From: Desulfobacterales bacterium
Lineage (GTDB): Bacteria; Desulfobacterota; Desulfobacteria; Desulfobacterales; JAQWFD01
DNA length: 64,000 nucleotides
NCBI GenBank assembly: GCA_028704555.1
Contig: JAQWFD010000014.1
Span: 1 to 64,000 of the forward strand
Direction of reading: 5' to 3'
Shown here one piece after another: positions 1 through 7,491 of the stretch (positions within the stretch are counted from its first letter, which is position 1; each line of letters opens with the position of its first letter). Made by a program: the position numbers and the translations under genes. Under the pieces are notes generated by a model that did no database searches, was not told where the DNA came from, and worked only from the letters and a program-made list of their open reading frames with translations.

Positions 1-67
1 GCTCAATCCCTCGAACAATGATGTGATGCAAGGCTCCGGGAGCATCGATGCGTGCTTTACGTGGCAT
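1..67 (-). CDS. REP-associated tyrosine transposase (RAYT/Y1_Tnp), N-terminal fragment cut by window edge
   Basis: An ATG at 67 on the minus strand opens a frame that stays open to the window edge, about 22 residues, beginning MPRKARIDAPGALHHIIVRG. This matches the N-terminus typical of REP-associated, IS200-like HUH transposases, whose first residues are PRxxRxDxPGxxHHxxxRG. The catalytic HUH and tyrosine lie outside the window. RAYT proteins act on small palindromic REP elements, and a REP-like hairpin is seen at 7733-7752; the link between the two is inference. The gene marks the far end of the integron cassette array. Identity rests only on the short N-terminal signature. Confidence 0.6.
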   Translation of the reverse strand, partial: MPRKARIDAPGALHHIIVRGIE

Positions 68-229
68 GCAACCTTCATATCACAGCAGTCTTAATTTTTA
101 AAGTTATAATTTTATGGGCGTCCCCAACCCCCCATTTTTGCTCTCGCCATATCTATATTGCCGTTTTTGGCCCCAAAAAGTTCGATATAGCCCTGTTTTG
201 AGGGGTATTTTTAAACTTATTTTTAATAT

Positions 230-1114
230 TTATAACGACTTAACTTGGCCCGACCCCAAATGCACGTCTGAGTAAATTGGCGCAGAGTCGAGGGTTATTG
301 GCTCACCCCAACCAAGATGCATACCTGGGGGCGGCCCTAAGGCCATCGACACAAAACGATGTAGGACCCTTTTTAGGTCGTTTTGAGAAAGTTTTTCCGC
401 GTGTGTCAAAACCACGTCGATAGCTAAAGGTGATTTATCGTAATTGCTCACCAAGCGTACTGCCACCGAGAGCTTTTCTTCAGGTTCTAATGGCGCCCTG
501 AGCAACGCTTTTGCGGCAGGTATAGAATACGGCAAAGTCTCGTGCAGCACTGCTGGCAAGAGATGCTCGATCACCTTTCTGGTGAAGGTCTCAGGAGCAA
601 GGTTTGCAAGTTGCTCCAGACGCGGATCATCCCTTGGTATGTCTTCTTTATCAAGCTCATCCAGCAGATCGAAAACGAAGGTTTCATCCAAAGAGAGTTC
701 GTGGCGAAGTTTCGCCCGTTCTTGCTGTCTCTCGGTCTGTTTCTGCTTTCTGTTTCTTTCTTCTTCTTCGCGTGCGTTTTTTCTCTGTTCGGCAGCCTTT
801 TCCCTTGGAAGAATAAAATCCAATATATTGGGAATTCCTACAGGAGCCCGGTTTTCACAATTCTTGCAGTTGTTTAGGTAAAAGTCGTACGCTGCATCTT
901 CCAGTAACCAACAATGCATCGAATTTTTTTTGGAAAATTTGCACTCGACACCCATGTGTCCGATTGGGAGACCAGTTGCAGCTTCAATCATTCCCCTACC
1001 AGGAGACCTTACTAATTCGGCGTGGAAACACCAATTGCTAAGCAGCTTAGTTGCCCGAAGGTTGCGCTGGCCTGCTTCAACTGCGTTTTTATAGCTGTCT
1101 TCAAAATCGTCCAT
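230..1114 (-). CDS. Hypothetical protein with charged coiled-coil centre, possibly truncated cassette gene
   Basis: A 294-residue protein I do not recognise. The N-terminal 90 residues contain a Cys pair (NCKNCENRAP) that could bind a metal. Residues about 105-140 are a highly charged Arg/Glu/Gln coiled coil (REEEERNRKQKQTERQQERA). The C-terminal part is helical and could be HEAT-like, but no family is assigned. The gene follows attC4 (1248-1310) in cassette orientation, so it is probably the last visible integron cassette. No attC is seen after its stop, and the DNA turns abruptly AT-rich there, so the 3' end may have been lost by recombination and the protein may be shortened. Confidence 0.6.
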   Translation of the reverse strand: MDDFEDSYKNAVEAGQRNLRATKLLSNWCFHAELVRSPGRGMIEAATGLPIGHMGVECKFSKKNSMHCWLLEDAAYDFYLNNCKNCENRAPVGIPNILDFILPREKAAEQRKNAREEEERNRKQKQTERQQERAKLRHELSLDETFVFDLLDELDKEDIPRDDPRLEQLANLAPETFTRKVIEHLLPAVLHETLPYSIPAAKALLRAPLEPEEKLSVAVRLVSNYDKSPLAIDVVLTHAEKLSQNDLKRVLHRFVSMALGPPPGMHLGWGEPITLDSAPIYSDVHLGSGQVKSL

Positions 1115-1247
1115 CTTGACTCCCTCACAAGCACAATTTCACCAATGCCAGCAGGAAAAAGGGATGGGGGCACTGGGCAACAGGGTCGTTCAAAATAAGT
1201 TCTTGTATTGTTGCATTGCCACCTACCATTTGATTTGTTTCATTTGA

Positions 1248-1310
1248 ACATAACGCCGCTGCTCAGGGGCCGCGTAGTTCCAGCGGTCCCTTGCAGCAGC
1301 ATGGTTAGCG
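1248..1310 (-). repeat. Integron attC site 4 (63 bp)
   Basis: Read on the minus strand it begins CGCTAAC (1310-1304) and ends GTTATGT (1254-1248), the two core sites of a cassette recombination site. Between them lie complementary arms (GCTGCTGC.. and ..GCAGCGGC) that fold into a stem. The first core directly follows the stop codon of the DUF262 gene, the usual place of attC in a cassette. Confidence 0.8.
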
Positions 1311-3095
1311 CTATTTGGTTATTCTTCTACGAATACGGGGCTTCTCTGTTTGAATTTGAAGAATTTCTTTTAATTTTTTAGTCAATAGATCTTCTCTTTT
1401 TTCAAACAACTCGACAAAATTTGTAAAAGAAATATCTACATCAGGAATGTAATGTTTTTTTCTGTACTCTGATTTTTCTTTTTCGGTTTTATATATTTGA
1501 GAAAACCAAACGTCGAATTCTTTGTTTGATTTTTCTATGTTGGGAACGGCTTCAAGAAGCTGAAGGTTTCCAAGATAGTTTAGATACAACTTATATGTAT
1601 CAATGTTGTCTTCAGATACACCTCTTTTCCGCAACTTGCTTGCTGTGAAAAGACTTTTGGGGAAAATATGGTCAACGTGAAATTGATTTCGATAGTCAAG
1701 GTATGGATAAAGCAACGTTAAAACAGAAAACGTAAAATTCTGGCCATACTTATGCCAAGTTAAATTTTCAATATCTTCGTCAGAAAATATTAAGGTTTTA
1801 TTTGTACCCTTGAAATGGGCAATAATTTTATCCAATGGAAAATTAGCACCATTGTCTTTAATTATTTTCCTCAAAGGTCTCAATACATTATCCGGCTGAC
1901 CACTAAAAGCTCTTTTGATTAAAGAGAGAACAAGCCATTTTTTTATCGAAGATTTCTCTTCGGTGTTTTTGGAAGAGGAAATGAAACTATCTTTAATTTC
2001 ATTGTTTCGGATATAATAGGCAATAGGTATTATTGCATTATTTGATGTAAGGGTGTCTCGATTATAACCAAAACTAGAAACAAGACCTACAGCTATTCGC
2101 AACGCTGAAGTGATTTCTTCCCAATCAGACTCAATTCTCAGCATATTTTTTTTGTTAAAATTATCTACTATAAAGGCAATATTGGTAAAACCGCAAAGAA
2201 CTAAGCATGATTTTAGGACAAAATCTTTATTGAAATTGAAACCATCTCCAATATTATTTAGTTCTTCAACAAAGCTTGTGATTTCCTCCCTTGCATCTTT
2301 TTCTTCCCACTGGGCTGTCGCAATAGAAAGCAATAAGTCTGAATAACTTAAAATGGTCCCGCCGCTATTGATTCTTATAAATATATTCAGGACCTTATCT
2401 AAGTCAGAACTTTTTTCAAGATAGTAGCTAATTGTAGATTTTAAATGAATAACGGAGTGAAGTTTCGAAAGGGTTTTGTTGGCAAATGAAGCCTTGTCTT
2501 TGCCAAATTCGGTAAAAAGCCCATTATCAATAAGGTATTGATTTACATCATAAGATTCTTTTAAAATTAGAATTTTTTCTACCGGAAACCAAAAACTATC
2601 CTTATCATTTTCTTTTGATTCTTTTTCAGTTAAAAAAACAAATTCAAATTTTCTGTCAACTTCCGAAGAATGTTGCAATAAATTAAGATAGAGTTTTCGT
2701 TTGGGGAAGGCTTGGTCATTATCCCAACGCTTTCTTGGCAATTTGTATGCATAGCTTCCTTTCAGTGCCAAGTATAAGGATGTAAGCCTCTGCTGACCAT
2801 CTAAAACAGCAATAACTTCTTCTTCCCCTGTTACATTCGCTTTAGGATTATGGGTATTGTTTTTTTCATGATATTCCCGCAGGAATTCATAAAATTCATA
2901 TTCAAAAACTTTTTCCTTCGAGACAGTCCAAAATAAAAAAGAATTGATTGGATAATCCCTCATTAGACTGTCAAAAAGTTTTTCGATCTGATCAGTATCC
3001 CAGACGAACTCTCGCTGGATAGCTGGCAACAAATATTTCTTTTTATGAATATCGTGAACGACTTCTGCGATTGTGAGAGCTGTTTGATATGACAT
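1311..3095 (-). CDS. DUF262/DUF1524 (GmrSD-like) HNH endonuclease, integron-borne defence gene
   Basis: A 594-residue protein. The N-terminal DUF262 part carries the ParB/sulfiredoxin-like motifs LPAIQREFVW (about residues 23-32) and VLDGQQRLTSLYLALKG (about 96-112), typical of the nucleotide-binding GmrS half. The C-terminal part contains HVDHIFPKS (about 477-485), the HNH core of DUF1524 (GmrD half). Single-chain proteins of this kind act as type IV restriction enzymes on modified phage DNA, or in phosphorothioate-linked defence. The gene is bounded by attC3 upstream and attC4 directly after its stop, so it is a complete one-gene cassette. It is AT-rich compared with the chromosomal genes to the right, which fits acquisition by transfer. 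Family assignment is firm; the exact target is unknown. Confidence 0.85.
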   Translation of the reverse strand: MSYQTALTIAEVVHDIHKKKYLLPAIQREFVWDTDQIEKLFDSLMRDYPINSFLFWTVSKEKVFEYEFYEFLREYHEKNNTHNPKANVTGEEEVIAVLDGQQRLTSLYLALKGSYAYKLPRKRWDNDQAFPKRKLYLNLLQHSSEVDRKFEFVFLTEKESKENDKDSFWFPVEKILILKESYDVNQYLIDNGLFTEFGKDKASFANKTLSKLHSVIHLKSTISYYLEKSSDLDKVLNIFIRINSGGTILSYSDLLLSIATAQWEEKDAREEITSFVEELNNIGDGFNFNKDFVLKSCLVLCGFTNIAFIVDNFNKKNMLRIESDWEEITSALRIAVGLVSSFGYNRDTLTSNNAIIPIAYYIRNNEIKDSFISSSKNTEEKSSIKKWLVLSLIKRAFSGQPDNVLRPLRKIIKDNGANFPLDKIIAHFKGTNKTLIFSDEDIENLTWHKYGQNFTFSVLTLLYPYLDYRNQFHVDHIFPKSLFTASKLRKRGVSEDNIDTYKLYLNYLGNLQLLEAVPNIEKSNKEFDVWFSQIYKTEKEKSEYRKKHYIPDVDISFTNFVELFEKREDLLTKKLKEILQIQTEKPRIRRRITK

Positions 3096-3114
3096 AATTG
3101 TTATCCTGTGATTG

Positions 3115-3239
3115 CGCTAACGCCCCGGTTCACCTGGCGCAGGGGATTCAAGGGAGTTCTAAATATCGACATATTTCAATAACCCAAAAGTTTTTTAATC
3201 GATTCGCCCCCTGCGATCTGGTGAAACCGATGGTTGTGT
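3115..3239 (-). repeat. Integron attC site 3 (125 bp, long type)
   Basis: On the minus strand it runs from ACACAAC (3239-3233) to GTTAGCG (3121-3115). The arms pair almost completely: ATCGGTTTCACCAGATCGCA near one core and TGCGCCAGGTGAACCGGGG near the other, separated by an AT-rich spacer of about 60 bp. At 125 bp it resembles the long Vibrio-repeat class of attC rather than the 61-63 bp sites elsewhere in this array. Confidence 0.75.
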
Positions 3240-3260
3240 GAGATTTTTCATTTTATTTTT

Positions 3261-3494
3261 TTATCTACTTTTCTTAAAGCCGTAGACTATCCAAATTACA
3301 CCCCATAAGATAGCGACGGGTAAAATGCCAAACTGAATAAAGTCGTCCCACTGGTTATATGTGCCACCTCTACCCCTGTAATGACGAGTCCACGGGTCTG
3401 TATTTACTAATGCAACGATAACCCATATTATTGAAGTAACAATTAGGACGCGAAACCAGCCTGATACCTTTTTAAAAAAAGAAATAAATTTCAT
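3261..3494 (-). CDS. Small membrane protein, two predicted transmembrane helices
   Basis: A 77-residue protein of unknown family. It has a short basic N-terminus, one hydrophobic helix (about residues 15-31, VLIVTSIIWVIVALV) and a second (about 51-70, FGILPVAILWGVIWIVYGF), separated by a polar Arg/Gly/Tyr-rich loop, and ends in KKSR. It is the last gene before attC3. With the two genes upstream, which have no attC between them, it forms an apparent multi-gene cassette. No function can be assigned. Confidence 0.6.
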   Translation of the reverse strand: MKFISFFKKVSGWFRVLIVTSIIWVIVALVNTDPWTRHYRGRGGTYNQWDDFIQFGILPVAILWGVIWIVYGFKKSR

Positions 3495-3530
3495 AGTTTA
3501 ACTCGTTAAATGTTTATTTAACCATTTTTT

Positions 3531-3773
3531 CTATAATAGATATTTGGCATTGCCATCCCATTTAATTTCACCAGTTTTTTTTCTATATTGCAGAACATTC
3601 CTAACATTCCTTTTCCATTTTGGAATTATAGATAAAGGGGCTTGTGGTTCGAAATCCTCTACATCAAGATTGGCGTTACTCTCAACTAATTTATAAATTT
3701 CCTCTAAAGTAATCCAATAACTTTTTGGTGCATTTCGTATTATGCATGACCAAATTTCAGGCAATCGAGTCAT
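3531..3773 (-). CDS. Small winged-helix-like protein, restriction-associated type
   Basis: An 80-residue protein. The pattern W..I...AP..YW.TLEEIY.LVE at the start and P.WKRNVRNVLQYRKKTGEI.WDGNAKYLL at the end resembles the winged-helix DNA-binding modules found at the N-termini of some restriction endonucleases (Mrr/HNH class). Here it stands alone, with no nuclease domain in its frame. It sits between an RHH-like gene and a small membrane protein in one cassette. A regulatory or DNA-recognition role is inference from the fold resemblance only. Confidence 0.55.
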   Translation of the reverse strand: MTRLPEIWSCIIRNAPKSYWITLEEIYKLVESNANLDVEDFEPQAPLSIIPKWKRNVRNVLQYRKKTGEIKWDGNAKYLL

Positions 3774-3827
3774 AATATATTGTCCTTAATTCTTATTTTT
3801 ATACACACCACTTTATTGTGTACTAAG

Positions 3828-4640
3828 TTACTTATTAAATAAGGTATTCAATTCTTCGGCATTAAAATGAAATAATTTTTTAAACTGTTCAATAAGATCG
3901 GGATTATAGTTGCTTTCTGGGAAAACTATATTCAACAATGGTTTCAAAGGAATAGAATGGCCTTTTAAAAGTTGTGTTTTTACGACCTTTAAATAATTAT
4001 GACCGTACGTAAAAGGTGAGGTAGGTGATTCCCTTTTCCAGATAACCCCGTTTCTTAAATCACACTTGTTTTTCATCTTCGCAATATTTTTAGGATGATA
4101 TATACATTCGTTAACAGAATCACAATTTTCTTTAATATCTTTTCCACCCCAGCATCCAAATTTTCTCGTCTGTTTGAAATGTTCTATAGTCCGCTGACAG
4201 CTAATCAAACCATTTTTTTCGCCACCATATGGTGCTTTCATCCAAGGGTTCCGAAATAATCCATTTGATAATTTCAGATTTGTTTCTTCCATAAATTCAG
4301 CAATATGAGAAGTTTTATAATTTCCTTTTGTATTTTTGTATTTGTCCATTAAAAAAGTAAGGAATGCAGGATGTGTTTTTAACGAAGCAGCTCTAAGTTC
4401 ATCAATATATTGCTCGATAATATTTGACCGCAATGATGTTGCTTGAGGTTGTGGCGTTGCTGTAAAATTTGCAGTTTTCTGCATCTTCTCGCCGCCAATA
4501 GTTAACTCACTAGTTTCGGGTTGTTTCTCTGTCAATTTTAGCAGACGACGTATCACCATATTCGGAGTTGTTTCTTTGAAAGGCACCGCTATTTCACCTA
4601 ATTTTTCATAGACTTCATCATCGACTTCAATTTTATTCAT
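3828..4640 (-). CDS. Hypothetical protein with SeqA-like/ribbon-helix-helix N-terminus
   Basis: A 270-residue protein. I chose the ATG at 4640 because GGAGGGTGAAA lies just before it; a GTG two codons upstream is less likely. The N-terminus (MNKIEVDDEVYEKL.. then ..TPNMVIRRLL) matches the SeqA N-terminal or ribbon-helix-helix pattern, a beta strand followed by two helices that dimerise and often bind DNA. The remaining 200 residues contain several Cys and Trp (CWGGKD, NECIYHP, KCDLRNGVIW), and their middle and C-terminal parts are not recognised. It is the first gene of the cassette that starts after attC2. No close functional partner is visible. Confidence 0.6.
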   Translation of the reverse strand: MNKIEVDDEVYEKLGEIAVPFKETTPNMVIRRLLKLTEKQPETSELTIGGEKMQKTANFTATPQPQATSLRSNIIEQYIDELRAASLKTHPAFLTFLMDKYKNTKGNYKTSHIAEFMEETNLKLSNGLFRNPWMKAPYGGEKNGLISCQRTIEHFKQTRKFGCWGGKDIKENCDSVNECIYHPKNIAKMKNKCDLRNGVIWKRESPTSPFTYGHNYLKVVKTQLLKGHSIPLKPLLNIVFPESNYNPDLIEQFKKLFHFNAEELNTLFNK

Positions 4641-4759
4641 TTTCACCCTCCTTTCACATAAAGGTAAAAGATTATTCGCTGCAATTTATCTGTACAGTAA
4701 ATAAATTTGACTGTGAAGTCAAGAGGGTTTTTATAAAATATAATATTGCATTATAAGGC

Positions 4760-4820
4760 ACACAACGATCGGAATCAGCGGCCGCGGCTTTTTGCGGTCC
4801 GCTGGATGCCGAGGTTAGCG
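4760..4820 (-). repeat. Integron attC site 2 (61 bp)
   Basis: On the minus strand it goes from CGCTAAC (4820-4814) to GTTGTGT (4766-4760). The inner arms CCAGCGGACCGC and GCGGCCGCTG are complementary over most of their length. It lies six bases after the stop of the zinc-ribbon gene, as expected for a cassette end. Confidence 0.75.
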
Positions 4821-4826
4821 TCGCTG

Positions 4827-4970
4827 CTATTTGCAGATCGTCTTATCTTCCATCACCTTCAGCGTCTTGCATTTCGGGCACCACAGGCCAATTCTGAGTC
4901 TTCGGTGAAATCTATGACCACACTTCATGCAGATGAAGAAGTATGGTGGGCCTGGGAGAAGTTTAGGCAT
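4827..4970 (-). CDS. Zinc-ribbon mini-protein, translationally coupled to upstream membrane gene
   Basis: A 47-residue protein with two CxxC knuckles (CMKCGH and CPKC, 16 residues apart), a typical zinc ribbon. The chosen ATG at 4970 is preceded by AGGAGG with good spacing, and it overlaps the stop of the upstream gene in the order ATG-CC-TAA, implying coupled translation. A longer frame to 5015 exists but lacks such a signal and would overlap the neighbour further. It lies directly before attC2, so it belongs to cassette 2. Function unknown; such ribbons bind nucleic acid or act as metal sites. Confidence 0.6.
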   Translation of the reverse strand: MPKLLPGPPYFFICMKCGHRFHRRLRIGLWCPKCKTLKVMEDKTICK

Positions 4971-5331
4971 TTGACTGCCTCCTGCGCAACTTAAGGGTGC
5001 CTCGGGAGTACTCAATCACTTCGTAGTCTTTGAATACGGCAATAACCAAAGCGATCCCAAGTGCAGATGCTGCGATTATTGCAGCCATCCCAACGCCTGT
5101 CATAGCTGCTGCTGGAGCAGCAAAAGCAAACGAAAGCCCTCCTGTCACCGGGGCAGTAACAGCAGCAGCACCAAGGATGCCAGTCAATGTTGCCAAGCCG
5201 ACTTTCCCAATTCTGGAAACTTTCTGAGCCTTCTTGAGTTTGTCGGCCAATTCTCCAACGACCTCAATTTTATCCACGCCGTCATTCTTGGCTTCTTCGA
5301 GTTCATCTTTGGTTATCACTGTCCTGAACAT
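4963..5331 (-). CDS. Gly/Ala-rich two-helix membrane protein, cassette gene
   Basis: A 122-residue protein. The first 40 residues are soluble and charged (MFRTVITKDELEEAKNDG..). Two long Gly/Ala-rich hydrophobic stretches follow (about residues 42-75 and 78-101), resembling glycine-zipper segments, then a basic tail (LKLRRRQSNA). Glycine-zipper helices occur in pore-forming toxins, holins and small stress membrane proteins, so a membrane-active role is possible but unproven. It shares a cassette with the overlapping zinc-ribbon gene. Confidence 0.6.
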   Translation of the reverse strand: MFRTVITKDELEEAKNDGVDKIEVVGELADKLKKAQKVSRIGKVGLATLTGILGAAAVTAPVTGGLSFAFAAPAAAMTGVGMAAIIAASALGIALVIAVFKDYEVIEYSRGTLKLRRRQSNA

Positions 5332-5347
5332 GATTCAGTTCCTTTTT

Positions 5348-5408
5348 TGCTAACGCCGCTGGTCACGGGCGGCTGCTGTTTGCCGTCCCGTGGACTGGCT
5401 GGTTATGC
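5348..5408 (-). repeat. Integron attC site 1 (61 bp)
   Basis: On the minus strand it goes from GCATAAC (5408-5402) to GTTAGCA (5354-5348). The arms CCAGTCCACGGGACGGC and GCCGCCCGTGACCAG pair well, leaving a short loop, the usual attC hairpin. It starts four bases after the stop of the first cassette gene. Confidence 0.8.
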
Positions 5409-5411
5409 GGA

Positions 5412-6035
5412 TTAATTATAAAGTGCCCATTTATGATCCTTTAAGGCTAATTCTTGCGGTACATCTTCGTTTGGTTTTTTTGTCCAAACGAACCAGTTTT
5501 CAAGGTATGGGTCTGTGTTTGAGGTTGACTCATTCTGATATACTTCTAATCTAAATTTATCATTTGCAGAATAGGATAAACAGGCAGGATCGGACCAATG
5601 GTTAAGCAGTGCGTTATAATCATCTTGGTCTTCAGTTGAAATTGTATCGGGTATTTCGACCACAAGCACGTAATCGGGATTTCCGAAACCACGATACAGC
5701 GTGATGCTTTGGATTAATCTATTGAAGTTGTATTTTGGGTTTTTGACTATTAGCGAGATATGTCTTTTTAACGCAGATAAATTAAGAGAGGGAAAATCGT
5801 CAGGGTTGTTAATGCGTAAACGAGAAAAAAGTTTTCCTGTACACGGAAAAGCAAAATAGGTGCGAGGTTTTTTTAAAAAATATGCGTAGAGCAAATACCC
5901 GTTAAGGAGCAGGAAACCACCTCCCCATACGATGCAAGATATTGTTGTTGAAATATTCCCCAATATTTTTTCGGTTGTCATTTTTAAAATCTCCCACAAG
6001 ATGTTCCCCGAAACAAACTCTATTAATCGCTTCAT
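5412..6035 (-). CDS. Hypothetical membrane-anchored protein, first cassette
   Basis: A 207-residue protein of no family known to me. The ATG at 6035 was preferred because a GGAGGGTGG ribosome-binding site precedes it; the longer frame to 6134 would cross the cassette junction at 6084. After a short amphipathic start there is one clear hydrophobic segment (about residues 25-50, TTISCIVWGGGFLLLNGYLLYAYF). A soluble, Asn/Asp-rich domain of about 150 residues follows. It is the cassette nearest the integrase, where the newest cassette usually sits, and ends at attC1. Confidence 0.55.
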   Translation of the reverse strand: MKRLIEFVSGNILWEILKMTTEKILGNISTTISCIVWGGGFLLLNGYLLYAYFLKKPRTYFAFPCTGKLFSRLRINNPDDFPSLNLSALKRHISLIVKNPKYNFNRLIQSITLYRGFGNPDYVLVVEIPDTISTEDQDDYNALLNHWSDPACLSYSANDKFRLEVYQNESTSNTDPYLENWFVWTKKPNEDVPQELALKDHKWALYN

Positions 6036-6077
6036 CCCACCACCCTCCGGCAAACGCCACGCGCCCTCTATTCTGAC

Positions 6078-6271
6078 ACATAACTTTGTTTTAGATGACC
6101 TAAAAAAATCGGCAAATGTATCAAAAAGCGACACCTAATCCGACAAACAAATCTGCTATAAAAACTAATAAAATATATTGAAATCAGTTCATTAAAAAAC
6201 AATTTTTTAATTATCTCCAAAAATATAGATGTCATATTTCGATATCTATACCCGGATCATCGCCGCACAGA
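6078..6271 (-). other. Probable attI region and first attI x cassette junction
   Basis: On the minus strand GTTATGT at 6084-6078 repeats the core sequence that ends attC4 and marks the start of the first cassette. The AT-rich DNA from 6085 to 6271, between this point and the integrase stop, is therefore where attI should lie. No protein gene is visible in it. The exact integrase-binding sites of attI cannot be defined by eye. Confidence 0.5.
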
Positions 6272-6755
6272 TTACAAACGATCCGCAGGGCTGAGAACCC
6301 CCTGACCGCCCTTGTTTAAAACATGGGTGTAGATCATCGTTGTTGCGACATCCTTATGTCCCAAAAGCTCCTGAATGCTCCGGATATCGTAGCCGTCCTC
6401 AAGCAAATGCGTGGCAAATGAATGGCGAAACGTATGACAACTACCGGGCTTGGTAATGCCAGCTTTTCTTACCGCATCTTTTACAGCCCGTTGCAATACC
6501 TTGCTGCCGATATGATGTCGGCGTTCTATGCCTGATCTGGGATCGACAGAACGTTTCAAGGCGGGAAAAACGTATTGCCACCCCCAGCTGGTTCCTGCGT
6601 TCGTGTACTTACGTTCCAAAGCGTAGGGTAGATAAACATTTCCATAGCCCTCACTCAGATCCCGGTCATGTGCTTTTTTTACCGTTTTCAAATACTTCTC
6701 CAATGGTGCCTTGACCTTCTGCGGCAGCATTGTGACCCGATCCTTATTCCCTTTA

Positions 6756-6987
6756 CCCCATCGTTGCATAAACAAAATGATAATGTATAAAATTAATCAA
6801 TAATTACATATAGATGAAAACAACTAATAGAGAAGTTGCCTTTTATTAAAATTATCATTTTGTTTACCTTCCAGGAAAGCCGAGAATACTGCATCTCCTG
6901 CGTTGCCAGGGGCTCGCGGTAACAGACTACAGCTTCACCCCTGGTCGCCTTGGAGCTACAGCATTCTCGACTTTTGCAACGATGGGG
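6756..6987. mobile_element. 232-bp foldback element (MITE-like) inside intI
   Basis: Both ends carry a perfect 13-bp inverted repeat: CCCCATCGTTGCA at 6756-6768 and TGCAACGATGGGG at 6975-6987. Within it, CGAGAATACTGCATCTCC (6881-6898) and GGAGCTACAGCATTCTCG (6952-6969) form the arms of an imperfect palindrome with GC-rich flanks. It has no coding capacity. A clear target-site duplication was not found, so the exact borders may shift by a few bases. Confidence 0.65.
6769..6866. mobile_element. 98-bp AT-rich inner element with 16-bp inverted repeats
   Basis: TAAACAAAATGATAAT (6769-6784) is perfectly inverted as ATTATCATTTTGTTTA (6851-6866). The interior is AT-rich and non-coding. It abuts the left terminal repeat of the larger foldback element and interrupts its left arm only, which suggests a later insertion, perhaps with a TA duplication. 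Confidence 0.55.
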
Positions 6988-7491
6988 CATGCCGCACCTT
7001 ACGATGATCTGGTTATATGAAAAATCAACATCCTTGACCCTCAATCGGATACATTCCATAAGGCGAAGCCCGGAACCATACAGGAGATTAGCCATGATCC
7101 ATTTCATACCGACCAGTTGGTACATTACGTCTCTAACCTCTTCTCTGGAAAAAACGACCGGAAGTCTATCAGGCTTTTTCGCGCGTATCATGGACTTCAT
7201 CGATCCTGTATCCTGGTGAAGAATTTCCTTATAAAGAAATAAAAGCGCACTCAGAGCCTGGTTCTGGGTCGATGCCGCGACATTCCCCTTTACGGCAAGG
7301 TGCGTCAGAAACTGGTTTATTTCCGTTGACCCCATGTCCCGTGGGTGCCGTTTGTTATGAAACAGGATGTATCTTCGTATCCATTGGACATAAGCGTCTT
7401 CTGTTCGGATACTGTAATGTTTGGCACGTATGGCGTATCTTACCTGATTGAGAAGTTTGGGTCTGTTTTCTGTATCTGGCTGTTGAATCAT

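Larger units (their letters stand above)
6272..7491 (-). pseudogene. intI: Integron integrase (IntI-type tyrosine recombinase), split by a 232-bp insertion
   Basis: The N-terminal half starts at 7491 ([12 protein letters not shown]..) and holds the SAM-like core-binding domain and the catalytic Arg ([19 protein letters not shown]). Its reading runs into foreign sequence after ..NQIIVR. The C-terminal half resumes at [12 protein letters not shown] near 6755 and contains the IntI-specific extra region ([20 protein letters not shown]), the HxxR box ([13 protein letters not shown]), LGHKD and the tyrosine in [13 protein letters not shown]. All catalytic residues survive, so the break looks recent. 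The gene points in the same direction as the cassettes and lies at their upstream end, the inverted layout reported for Treponema-type integrons. As it stands the protein should be inactive, so the array is probably frozen unless another integrase acts. Confidence 0.85.

Noticed and set aside
6793..6985. C-terminal tail of the N-terminal integrase frame ([10 protein letters not shown].. onward) as true protein
   Set aside because: It is translated insertion sequence lying within the foldback element, not integrase.
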